DNA of 6,006 bases from CALMSM01 sp964534095 (lineage in GTDB: Bacteria; Patescibacteriota; Saccharimonadia; Saccharimonadales; CALMSM01): NCBI GenBank assembly GCA_964534095.1, contig CAZHPF010000060.1, forward strand, positions 1 to 6,006. Direction: 5' to 3'. The position numbers and the translations under genes were made by a program. A model generated the notes under the pieces. The model ran no database searches and had not been told where the DNA came from. It was given only the letters and a program-made list of their open reading frames with translations. Below are positions 1 through 5,365 of the stretch, in pieces. The first letter of the stretch is position 1; every line of letters begins with the position of its first letter.

Positions 1-190
1 TGCGCATCAATATCCCGCTGGTCCCCGCATCGAACGAGTCGGCTGGAAAAGGCACTCCGGTATTTGAAAAGAAAGTTGGTTGCAGATGGATTGGAAAATG
101 TGCACACGGAAGCTGTGAGAATACCGAAATGGATCAGGTAATTGAGAATCAGTCGATGGACCCCTGAAATATAATCAAAGGGCTTCTTAA
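1..190 (+). pseudogene. Decayed N-terminal fragment of an M28-family (carboxypeptidase Q-like) peptidase
   Basis: The frame starting at base 1 is open to a TAA at 139-141. From base 43 it reads LEKALRYLKRKLVADGLE, then NVHTEAVRIPKWIR. This resembles, from memory, the segment before the catalytic domain of M28 carboxypeptidase Q-type enzymes, where LEKA, DGLE-VH-E and VRIP-W-RG-ES occur in the same order and spacing. The expected RG-ES continuation appears only after a shift to frame 2 at about base 137, reading GN, a TGA stop at 143-145, then ES. A second stop (TAA 188-190) closes that stretch. A GPR triplet in frame 2 at 20-28 may match the family's preceding GPRLSGS motif, which would imply another frameshift near 29-42. 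No metal-binding or catalytic residues lie in this fragment. The left limit is the window edge, so more of it may lie upstream. A chance match is less likely but cannot be excluded. Confidence 0.55.
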
Positions 191-202
191 GGCATGCCGT
201 GA

Positions 203-388
203 TTTATTTGTAGAGGCTACGATCTCGCTACTGACACATGGACAATGATCGCCACGGATCATGGACAACCGCCCATGCCTTTTTCACCCATACGCGAAGT
301 AAACGCTACTACTCCTGAGTTGCGCACAGGCTTCGAAGCTGCCACCTTGCCATTAGGGTCTCTGGGGTATCCTGCCACGGGCATATGA
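203..388 (+). pseudogene. C-terminal remnant of a paralogue of the 1527-2042 unknown protein
   Basis: Frame 2 is open between a TGA at 200-202 and a TGA at 386-388. From base 227 to 361 its translation aligns without gaps to residues 120-164 of the intact protein encoded at 1527-2042. I count 20 identities in 45 positions by eye, including ATDTWT, a PF pair, N-x-TT, LR, FE and a final GS. DNA similarity is also visible around the ATDTW codons (227-243 against 1884-1900). The part matching residues 1-117 of the intact protein is missing; the upstream sequence resembles an unrelated peptidase instead. The only in-frame ATG codons (245, 275) lie inside the homologous block, and no promoter or ribosome binding site is evident before them. 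It is therefore best read as a gene remnant, though a short chimeric peptide is formally possible. Confidence 0.72.
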
Positions 389-410
389 GCACGTAAGCCC
401 ATGAATGCTG

Positions 411-416
411 TACAAT
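411..416 (+). promoter_or_regulatory. -10 element of a leaderless terC promoter
   Basis: TACAAT matches five of six positions of the bacterial -10 consensus and ends 7 nt before the ATG at 424. Transcription would then start at, or one base before, the start codon. No purine-rich ribosome binding sequence lies between the box and the ATG. The -35 position (around 388-393) is a poor match, and TG lies directly next to the box rather than at the extended -10 spacing. Confidence 0.55.
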
Positions 417-423
417 AGACGCT

Positions 424-1410
424 ATGCTTTTATTTGCGCTTGCAGGCGAGAACGCCGCCAAACTGGTTGTACCCAACTGGCATTGGGCTGTACTAGTCGG
501 CTGGTTCGCCTTTCTGCTCATCCTAGACCTGGTAGTATTTCACCGTAAAGACCACGAGCCGTCTATGCGGGAATCTATTACGCAAACACTTATTTGGGTA
601 GGGCTAGGTATTGGGCTGGGTTTCGTTATGTGGGCAGTCTACGGTGGGCAAGCCGGTGCTGAATACTTCAGCGGGTTTGCCATTGAAAAATCATTAAGTA
701 TCGACAATGTGTTTGTCTGGTCAATTATCCTCGGTTACTTCAAAGTGCCGGGCAAATACCAACACCGTGTGTTGTTCTGGGGAGTGTTTGGGGCGCTGGT
801 GTTCCGAGCCTTGTTCATTTTCGCCGGCGTGGCCGTACTGGAGCGGTTCGAGATCGCCCTGTTGCTACTCGGCGGTCTACTCCTGGCTACCGGGTATAAA
901 GTGTTCCGTGGCGGCAACGAGGAGTTTGACCCCGAAACAAGCGGTATGATCAAGTGGCTTAAAAAAGTCATACCAGTCAGTCACCATCTTCATGGCCATG
1001 CACTGTTCACCCACGAAAAAGGCCAACGCGTCGCTACCATGTTGTTTGTCGCCCTTTGCGCCATAGAAATAACCGACATTTTCTTTGCGATTGACTCAGT
1101 GCCGGCTATTTTGGCAGTAGCCCGCGACCCGTTCATTGTGTTTGCCAGCAACGCTGCGGCTATTTTGGGCTTGCGGGCGCTGTACTTTGTGTTCCATGGC
1201 ATGAAGGAAAAGTTTTGGCTACTGAACCGTGGCCTGGGTATTATTTTGGTAGGTGTCGGTGTCAAGATGCTGATTAGCCCGCATGAAATCCTCGGACTTC
1301 ACTGGTTTGGTATCCACACTCCTACGGCCATTAGTCTGACATTTATCCTAAGCATCCTTATTATGAGTATCACCGCGAGCTTTTACCTCCCCGAACCAGA
1401 CAAATCATAA
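424..1410 (+). CDS. TerC/Alx-family integral membrane protein, probable metal ion (manganese) exporter
   Basis: This 328-residue protein belongs to the TerC/Alx family (the Alx-like branch), whose members export or balance manganese and in some bacteria give tellurite or pH-linked phenotypes. It is almost entirely hydrophobic, with about eight to nine predicted membrane helices spaced through residues 20-322. Two family signatures with acidic residues inside the membrane are intact: EKSLSIDNVFVW at 88-99 and EITDIFFAIDSVPAILA at 215-231. These carry the conserved acidic residues thought to bind the ion. A more polar loop at about 161-202 includes several histidines (187, 188, 190, 192). Length is normal for the family. 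The ATG at 424 is preferred because a -10 box ends 7 nt upstream and family homology starts almost at once. No yybP-ykoY (manganese) riboswitch can be present if the message is leaderless. Substrate is inferred from the family. Confidence 0.93.
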   Translation: MLLFALAGENAAKLVVPNWHWAVLVGWFAFLLILDLVVFHRKDHEPSMRESITQTLIWVGLGIGLGFVMWAVYGGQAGAEYFSGFAIEKSLSIDNVFVWSIILGYFKVPGKYQHRVLFWGVFGALVFRALFIFAGVAVLERFEIALLLLGGLLLATGYKVFRGGNEEFDPETSGMIKWLKKVIPVSHHLHGHALFTHEKGQRVATMLFVALCAIEITDIFFAIDSVPAILAVARDPFIVFASNAAAILGLRALYFVFHGMKEKFWLLNRGLGIILVGVGVKMLISPHEILGLHWFGIHTPTAISLTFILSILIMSITASFYLPEPDKS

Positions 1411-1461
1411 GTACGCCAGCGCAATTCACGAACTAAAAATCAATAGCTGGGGCACGAACCC

Positions 1462-1490
1462 TTGTATTTTATTTAAATTAGTGTTATTGT
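1462..1490 (+). promoter_or_regulatory. Candidate sigma-70-type promoter of the 1527 gene
   Basis: TTGTAT (1462-1467, four of six -35 matches) is followed by a 17-bp spacer and TATTGT (1485-1490), with TG at 1482-1483 giving an extended -10. The predicted start is near 1497, leaving a leader of about 30 nt. Unlike its neighbours, this gene would therefore have a leader, with a weak AGG (1513-1515) upstream of the ATG. Confidence 0.5.
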
Positions 1491-1495
1491 TTAGC

Positions 1496-1509
1496 AACTG
1501 AAGTCAGTT
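1496..1509. repeat. 14-bp interrupted palindrome at the predicted transcription start
   Basis: AACTGA (1496-1501) is the exact reverse complement of TCAGTT (1504-1509), separated by two bases. It begins at the predicted +1 of the promoter at 1462-1490. It could be a small repressor operator, or a hairpin at the very 5' end of the transcript (five-pair stem with a four-base loop). A six-base arm can occur by chance, so functional status is uncertain. Confidence 0.35.
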
Positions 1510-1526
1510 AATAGGTAGCAAGATTT

Positions 1527-2042
1527 ATGAGTAGCCCAGAGTTTTCACCTCAACAGAGACATAGTTATCTGACAGGTGTTGTTGAAGCCCTCGAACAAAC
1601 AGCCGCACAAATCGCAGGATCCAATGAATTCATGCACCAAATACTTGCCATGCGAGCCGAGACGCCTTTGAGTATTGGCGGAACAATTTTAGGGGGCACT
1701 CCTCCGACGCTCGTGGCAGGAGACATAGATTTCCACAACGAGCTTGGGCTAATCGCACAGGACACCATAAAGACCGCTGCGACAGTTATGGACAGAGTAG
1801 GTGGGATGCCTTTGATTTATGAAGACGATGTCACCCAGCAGCAAGTCCGCAAGACAGCCTTTGGTCTATACACATACAGTTCCGCTACTGATACGTGGAC
1901 ACTTATCACAGCCCAAGATCCCCCGAAACCAGAGCCGTTCCGCGCCCCACCACTCATAAATCGTACAACCGCCCAACTTCGTGCTGCATTTGAACAAGCA
2001 TGGGACTTAACCGGCTCCGCATCTTCAACCGTATCCGGTTAG
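1527..2042 (+). CDS. Conserved-looking 171-residue protein of unknown function
   Basis: I do not recognise this family. The protein is soluble-looking, with no signal peptide and no membrane helix. Residues 10-45 and 70-92 look helical and alanine-rich. A glycine-rich stretch lies at 50-66 (IGGTILGG then TLVAG), RVGG at 90-93, and an acidic patch YEDD at 98-101. A proline-rich linker at 131-142 separates the main part from a short C-terminal helix (TTAQLRAAFEQAWDL, 147-161). There are no cysteines. That it is a real gene is supported by a broken homologue at 203-388 matching residues 120-164 without gaps, and by a plausible promoter at 1462-1490. The ATG at 1527 has only a weak AGG 11 nt upstream. 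The stop (TAG) lies 18 bp before the next gene, which has its own promoter. The conserved ATDTWT and C-terminal helix are the likely functional core. No function is proposed. Confidence 0.8.
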   Translation: MSSPEFSPQQRHSYLTGVVEALEQTAAQIAGSNEFMHQILAMRAETPLSIGGTILGGTPPTLVAGDIDFHNELGLIAQDTIKTAATVMDRVGGMPLIYEDDVTQQQVRKTAFGLYTYSSATDTWTLITAQDPPKPEPFRAPPLINRTTAQLRAAFEQAWDLTGSASSTVSG

Positions 2043-2045
2043 CCC

Positions 2046-2054
2046 TGTTACAAT
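2046..2054 (+). promoter_or_regulatory. Extended -10 promoter of the leaderless P-loop ATPase gene
   Basis: TGT followed by TACAAT (box 2049-2054) fits an extended -10 and begins four bases after the preceding stop codon. Six bases separate the box from the ATG at 2061, so transcription should begin at the A of the start codon. There is no Shine-Dalgarno sequence. The -35 region overlaps the end of the upstream gene and is weak. Confidence 0.6.
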
Positions 2055-2060
2055 AGGACT

Positions 2061-2609
2061 ATGAATCAAGCCCCGATAGATCCTAAGCAGGCGACACTCT
2101 ATCTTATGCTTGGCTATCCGGGAGCGGGCAAAACCACTGCTGCACAGACTATCAGTAAGCTTACCGGCGCTCGTCACCTCTGGGCTGACCACGAACGACG
2201 ACAATTGTTTGGTACGCCGACCTATAGCGAAACCGAAAATGACCAGCTCTACCATAGAATGAACCAGCAGGCTGCCGAATTGCTTGCGGCGGGCCAGAGC
2301 GTCGTGTTTGACACCGGCTTTAACAAACACGCCGACCGTGATCATTTGCGCGCTATAGCAGAAGGAAACGATGCTCAGCCAGTCCTCGTATGGGTCACAC
2401 TCGACCCCACCATCGCCCGCGATCGGGCTACCAAAGACGCACACTTGCACGAATCACGAACGCTTGGTGATATGACAGACGCCGACTTTGAGCGGCTGAA
2501 GGAAAAGCTTGAACCGCCAGCTGCTGACGAGCCATACCTGGAACTCGACGGCACACAAATTACTCCTGAGAATGTAGCGGAAAAACTTCGTCAACAAAAC
2601 CTCTTATAA
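2061..2609 (+). CDS. P-loop kinase-like ATPase (AAA_33 / zeta-toxin-like fold)
   Basis: This 182-residue soluble protein has a strong Walker A motif, GYPGAGKTT, at residues 18-26, placed as in small P-loop kinases. The segment after it (ADHERRQLFG, 42-51) fits the substrate-facing loop. VVFDTGF at 81-87 carries the Walker B-like aspartate (D84). A charged lid region rich in arginine follows the strand LVWVTLDP (109-116), with R120, R122 and R133. Such proteins phosphorylate small molecules, nucleic acid ends or sugars; zeta toxins, chloramphenicol phosphotransferases and polynucleotide kinases share this architecture. The substrate cannot be told from the sequence. No antitoxin-like gene is next to it: the upstream unknown protein is the only candidate partner, and it has its own promoter, so a toxin-antitoxin role is not supported. 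The ATG at 2061 fits the adjacent -10 box. Confidence 0.85.
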   Translation: MNQAPIDPKQATLYLMLGYPGAGKTTAAQTISKLTGARHLWADHERRQLFGTPTYSETENDQLYHRMNQQAAELLAAGQSVVFDTGFNKHADRDHLRAIAEGNDAQPVLVWVTLDPTIARDRATKDAHLHESRTLGDMTDADFERLKEKLEPPAADEPYLELDGTQITPENVAEKLRQQNLL

Positions 2610-2611
2610 AC

Positions 2612-2639
2612 TTGGCAGAAAAAGCACAACCGCTATACT
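2612..2639 (+). promoter_or_regulatory. Promoter of the leaderless thermonuclease gene
   Basis: TTGGCA (2612-2617, five of six -35 matches) is separated by 16 bp from TATACT (2634-2639, five of six -10 matches). The box ends 7 nt before the ATG at 2647, with no ribosome binding sequence between. It lies wholly in the 37-bp gap after the previous stop and is the best full promoter in the window. Confidence 0.7.
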
Positions 2640-2646
2640 GGGCAAT

Positions 2647-3237
2647 ATGACGAAACCGTGGTACCAAAAACGACGCGTGCAGCGTCAGATCATAGGGCTA
2701 TTGGTTGGGCTGATCATGGCTGGCCTCGGCTACTACAGCCAGGCTCACCCCGCCCAGACACCGAACCTGGGTGTTCCTGTACCGGCTGGGATGTACCGTG
2801 TCGTAAAAGCTGATGACGGCGATACAATCGTGGTAGACATGGACGGCCACCAAGAGAAAGTCCGCTTTATCGGCATCGATACTCCCGAAGTCCACGATCC
2901 GCGCAAAGCCGTACAGTGTTTTGGCCAAGCCGCTTCAAACTATACCAAACAGAGGCTTGGCGACCAGCCGGTACGGCTGGAAACTGATCCGCTCAGCACT
3001 AACCGCGACCGCTACAACCGGCTGCTGCGGTATGTATACCTACCCGACGGCACTTTGCTCAACGCCGACCTGATCAAACAAGGCTACGCCTTCGCCTATC
3101 TCAGCTTCCCATTCACCAAACAAGACGAATTCCATAATCTTCAAATAGAAGCCCGCCAATCTAACGCTGGCCTCTGGAGCCACTGTAACCCGTCTACCAA
3201 TCAGTACGGCGGTTACACTAGTAACGATGCACGTTAG
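2647..3237 (+). CDS. Exported or membrane-anchored thermonuclease (staphylococcal nuclease family)
   Basis: This is a calcium-dependent nuclease of the SNase family, likely acting outside the cell on DNA or RNA. A positively charged N-terminus (KRR, then R13) is followed by one hydrophobic helix at about residues 15-30. S31-Q-A33 could serve as a signal peptidase I site, so the protein is either released or anchored. The nuclease domain spans about 50-179. Catalytic residues can be matched to S. aureus nuclease: D59 in DGDT (its D21), R73 (R35), D78 and T79 (D40, T41), E81 (E43) and R125 (R87), so the enzyme should be active. C91 and C180 could form a disulfide outside the membrane. The short tail after 180 is polar and unstructured-looking. 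In small-genome bacteria such nucleases may supply nucleotides or trim DNA during uptake; that role is inference. It is transcribed from its own promoter. Confidence 0.93.
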   Translation: MTKPWYQKRRVQRQIIGLLVGLIMAGLGYYSQAHPAQTPNLGVPVPAGMYRVVKADDGDTIVVDMDGHQEKVRFIGIDTPEVHDPRKAVQCFGQAASNYTKQRLGDQPVRLETDPLSTNRDRYNRLLRYVYLPDGTLLNADLIKQGYAFAYLSFPFTKQDEFHNLQIEARQSNAGLWSHCNPSTNQYGGYTSNDAR

Positions 3238-3245
3238 AAAGAGCG

Positions 3246-3284
3246 CCCCTTGACATAAGTGCTATACGCCTTTTGTCAAGAGGG
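3246..3284. terminator. Inverted repeat in the convergent gap, possible bidirectional terminator
   Basis: CCCCTTGACA (3246-3255) pairs with TGTCAAG-GGG (3274-3284), with one bulged A at 3281, giving a ten-pair stem and an 18-nt loop. It sits between the 3' ends of two convergent genes, where a shared terminator would be expected. However, neither strand has a clear run of Ts after the stem (the minus strand has only a short CTCTTTC). It is therefore a non-canonical terminator candidate, and an mRNA 3'-end stabiliser or protein-binding site is possible. Confidence 0.45.
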
Positions 3285-3294
3285 GTGGGTTAAA

Positions 3295-4155
3295 TCAATC
3301 TTTGGCGCGGAAGAGGGTGCGGCTGATAGTGCGTATGGCGATATCGAGGGGCCAGAGTACTAGGCTCACCGTAAAAAAGGGAATAAGCACCCACGCCCCG
3401 ATTACCCATAGCAGCGTACGGTAAGGTCGGCTGTACTGTTTAGGGATGCGCCGATAGGCGCCAGACCTGACATGACGACGTTTGGTACGATAGCGTAGCC
3501 ATGTGTAATACAGGAGCTTGGGGAAATAATTAAAGGTTTGGCCATCAGTGTAAATCAACAGTTTGTTATCCCGTATAACAGGCCGGCCGGTTGCGGATAC
3601 CAAAAACGAGATGTCTTGATCCTCATGCACTAACCGGTCATCGTTGCATACACCTGCTTTAACCTCTTGCCATACAGTGGCAGGGATAGCCATATTGGCA
3701 CCCCACATCAATTCGAATCCGTTTTCCGCTACCGACCATAATGTATAGAGCCAGGGCCACAGGATACTTTTGGGTCGTTGGATTCGTGGCAATAGCGCCA
3801 CTTTGGCTACACCAGTTACGCCTCCGATTGTTGAATCCTGAAAATGCTCAAGCACCCGTTCGCACCAATCAGGAGCGAGCACGCTGTCGGCATCTATCCT
3901 GCCAATAATGTCGCAGTTGGTAGTATTAAATCCTTTGGTGCGTGCGTAGCCTCGCCCCTGGCGAGATTCAGCAACAACCGTTACGAAATTATATTCGGCA
4001 GCTACTGCCGCCGTTGTGTCCGTGGAATTGTTATTGACTACGATCACTTCATCTGGCTGATGCGTCTGTGCGGCAATACTATCCAGGCATGAGCGGAGGT
4101 AGTGCTCTTCGTTATAAGCTGGTATGATAATGCTAAGCGTAAGCTGTTTACCCAT
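3295..4155 (-). CDS. Family 2 glycosyltransferase with C-terminal membrane helix
   Basis: This is a GT-A fold inverting glycosyltransferase, probably working at the inner face of the membrane on a lipid-linked or cell-surface glycan. Counting from the ATG at 4155 (286 residues), the nucleotide-sugar fold opens with LSIIIPAYNEE (7-17). NNNSTD (41-46) follows, the metal-binding DxD is at IDADS (87-91), and HEDQDIS (177-183) carries the likely catalytic base region. A basic stretch (220-246) precedes a hydrophobic segment at about 247-271. The donor and acceptor cannot be inferred. Start choice is uncertain: in-frame ATGs also occur at 4158, 4164, 4167 and 4194, and a TTG at 4197. The 4155 ATG gives the usual short N-terminus and has an extended -10-like sequence 7 nt upstream on its strand. 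Earlier starts would overlap the opposite gene. The gene is divergent from the glycosidase-like gene and convergent with the nuclease. Confidence 0.88.
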   Translation of the reverse strand: MGKQLTLSIIIPAYNEEHYLRSCLDSIAAQTHQPDEVIVVNNNSTDTTAAVAAEYNFVTVVAESRQGRGYARTKGFNTTNCDIIGRIDADSVLAPDWCERVLEHFQDSTIGGVTGVAKVALLPRIQRPKSILWPWLYTLWSVAENGFELMWGANMAIPATVWQEVKAGVCNDDRLVHEDQDISFLVSATGRPVIRDNKLLIYTDGQTFNYFPKLLYYTWLRYRTKRRHVRSGAYRRIPKQYSRPYRTLLWVIGAWVLIPFFTVSLVLWPLDIAIRTISRTLFRAKD

Positions 4156-4171
4156 CATATACATCATGTCA
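4153..4171. promoter_or_regulatory. Overlapping divergent start region of the glycosyltransferase and glycosidase-like genes
   Basis: CATCAT occurs twice (4153-4158 and 4162-4167) around ATA. On the minus strand, TGA followed by CATGAT (box 4168-4163) resembles an extended -10 ending 7 nt before the ATG at 4155. On the plus strand, CATCAT (4153-4158) ends 7 nt before the ATG at 4166. Each box matches only four of six consensus positions but keeps the key A and final T. If both starts are right, each promoter lies inside the other gene's first codons. A competing plus-strand box, GATAAT (4126-4131), would instead give a leader of about 28 nt. Confidence 0.35.
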
Positions 4172-5311
4172 CAAAAGACCAAAAACCCCAGCATCAAGCC
4201 TGCTAAGCTAAGCCCTCGTCACATCCTTTGTGAGAAGGTTATGTTGCCGTTTCGTAAACTTCGTTCTTTTTGGCGGCGTGGTCTCTGGCAAAAAATCGCT
4301 CTGTTAATTGTAACGATAGTCGTTGGGTTTGTTGGCGTTTCTTACGGTGTCGCCCAATGGTATATTGCTTCCCAGAAGAACAAACCGCTTGTATTTGGCG
4401 CTACCTTTAGCCCGTATTACGCCCAGCACTTTGGGCTTGATCCTAAACAAACCTTGGACGCCATCATCAACGACTTGGGGATTAAACACCTTCGGTTTGT
4501 CAGTTATTGGAACCAGGGCGAGAAAACCGAAGGGACTTATGACTTTCGCGACCTTGATTGGCAGTTTGCCATGGCCGAGCAATCAGGTGCCAAAGTCAGT
4601 TTGGCTATAGGACTCCGCCAGCCGCGCTGGCCAGAGTGCCATATGCCGGGATGGGCAATGGATCTGCCAATGAGCCAATGGGAACCTAAGCTTACTGCCT
4701 ATATGCAAGTCGTCATTGATCGCTACAAAGACAGTCCGGCACTTGAAAGTTATCAGCTGGAAAACGAGTTTTTCCTAAAGGTATTCGGCGAATGCCCGGA
4801 CTTTAGCCGCGACCGCCTTATCCGTGAGGCAGAGTTTGTTAAACAGGCCGATCCCGACCACACCCTTATCATCACACGCAGCAACAACGCGCTCGGCATC
4901 CCCATTGGCGAACCGCAGCCAGATGAGTTTGGGGTGTCGGTGTATAAACGTGTGTGGGACAAGACCATCACCAAGCGCTATTTTGAATATCCGTTCCCGG
5001 CATGGTTTTACGCCTCGCTTGGCGGATATGGCAAGATTTTTACAGGCAAAGACCTGATTATCCACGAACTACAAACTGAAGCATGGCTGCCGGAAGGCAA
5101 AGGGTATAGCATGAATGACGTGGCAAGCATTCCCGAACAAAATAAATCGCTTGACGCAACACGCTTAAAAAATCGGCTGGAATACGGCAAAGCCACCGGG
5201 CTGCGCGAAATTTACGTCTGGGGCGTTGAGTGGTGGTATTGGCAAAAAGTTGCTGCCAACAAGCCAGGCCTGTGGGATACCGCCAGACAAACCATACAGC
5301 AATCAAATTAA
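4166..5311 (+). CDS. Membrane-anchored glycoside hydrolase-like protein (clan GH-A TIM barrel)
   Basis: This 381-residue protein has a basic N-terminus (residues 1-42), one membrane helix at about 42-62, and an outside catalytic domain from about 74 to the end, so it is probably displayed on the cell surface. The domain reads like a GH-A (beta/alpha)8 glycosidase: an early strand LRFVSYWNQGEK (109-120) with the EGTYDF turn typical of these barrels, the strand-4 motif QLENE (197-201) with E201 as likely acid/base, and IIHELQTEAW (298-307) with E301 as likely nucleophile. A late tryptophan-rich strand YVWGVEWWYW (350-359) would line the substrate site. The exact GH family and substrate are not identifiable by eye. 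The ATG at 4166 is chosen over an upstream ATG at 4124, which lies deep in the opposite gene. An ATG at 4241 is an alternative, with GAGAAGG (4232-4238) before it but only 2 nt away. The head-to-head glycosyltransferase suggests a shared glycan pathway. Confidence 0.8.
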   Translation: MSQKTKNPSIKPAKLSPRHILCEKVMLPFRKLRSFWRRGLWQKIALLIVTIVVGFVGVSYGVAQWYIASQKNKPLVFGATFSPYYAQHFGLDPKQTLDAIINDLGIKHLRFVSYWNQGEKTEGTYDFRDLDWQFAMAEQSGAKVSLAIGLRQPRWPECHMPGWAMDLPMSQWEPKLTAYMQVVIDRYKDSPALESYQLENEFFLKVFGECPDFSRDRLIREAEFVKQADPDHTLIITRSNNALGIPIGEPQPDEFGVSVYKRVWDKTITKRYFEYPFPAWFYASLGGYGKIFTGKDLIIHELQTEAWLPEGKGYSMNDVASIPEQNKSLDATRLKNRLEYGKATGLREIYVWGVEWWYWQKVAANKPGLWDTARQTIQQSN

Positions 5312-5316
5312 ACTTA

Positions 5317-5322
5317 TATAAT
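5317..5322 (+). promoter_or_regulatory. Possible second -10 element upstream of smpB
   Basis: TATAAT is a perfect -10 hexamer just after the preceding stop codon. A start near 5329 would give smpB a leader of about 36 nt. The -35 match (CATACA, 5293-5298, 18-bp spacer) is poor and no ribosome binding sequence precedes the smpB ATG. This is therefore a weaker candidate than the box at 5354-5359; the region is also generally AT-rich. Confidence 0.25.
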
Positions 5323-5350
5323 ATTTAGCTGGATAAGCAATACCTTTATC

Positions 5351-5359
5351 TGTTATACT
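5351..5359 (+). promoter_or_regulatory. Extended -10 promoter of leaderless smpB
   Basis: TGT followed by TATACT (box 5354-5359) makes an extended -10, with 6 nt to the ATG at 5366. The predicted transcript begins at the start codon. There is no convincing -35 box, as is common for extended -10 promoters, and no Shine-Dalgarno sequence. Confidence 0.6.
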
Positions 5360-5365
5360 GTAGCT

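Noticed and set aside
389..423. Manganese (yybP-ykoY) riboswitch before terC
   Set aside because: The -10 box ends 7 nt before the ATG, leaving no room for a leader, and the upstream bases are a decayed coding remnant.
735..1265. Minus-strand open frames inside the terC gene (735-971 and 990-1265)
   Set aside because: They are antisense shadows of a conserved membrane protein with no family motifs of their own.
2025..2450. 141-residue minus-strand frame opposite the P-loop ATPase gene
   Set aside because: The plus strand has a clear Walker A protein with an adjacent promoter; this frame is a shadow.
1527..2609. Toxin-antitoxin pair made of the unknown protein and the zeta-toxin-like ATPase
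   Set aside because: The two have separate promoters, the upstream protein has no antitoxin features, and a close homologue of it exists without a kinase beside it (terC follows the remnant).
3250..3268. TTGACA followed by TATACG as a promoter in the convergent gap
   Set aside because: The spacer is only 7 bp, far from the usual 16-18, and no gene follows on the plus strand.
4124..4165. Longer start (ATG 4124) for the glycosidase-like gene
   Set aside because: The extra 14 residues come from sequence encoding the conserved N-terminus of the opposite glycosyltransferase and add nothing family-like.
5332..5350. Small GATAA/TTATC hairpin before smpB
   Set aside because: It is only five pairs in AT-rich sequence upstream of the predicted transcription start, so it is likely chance.
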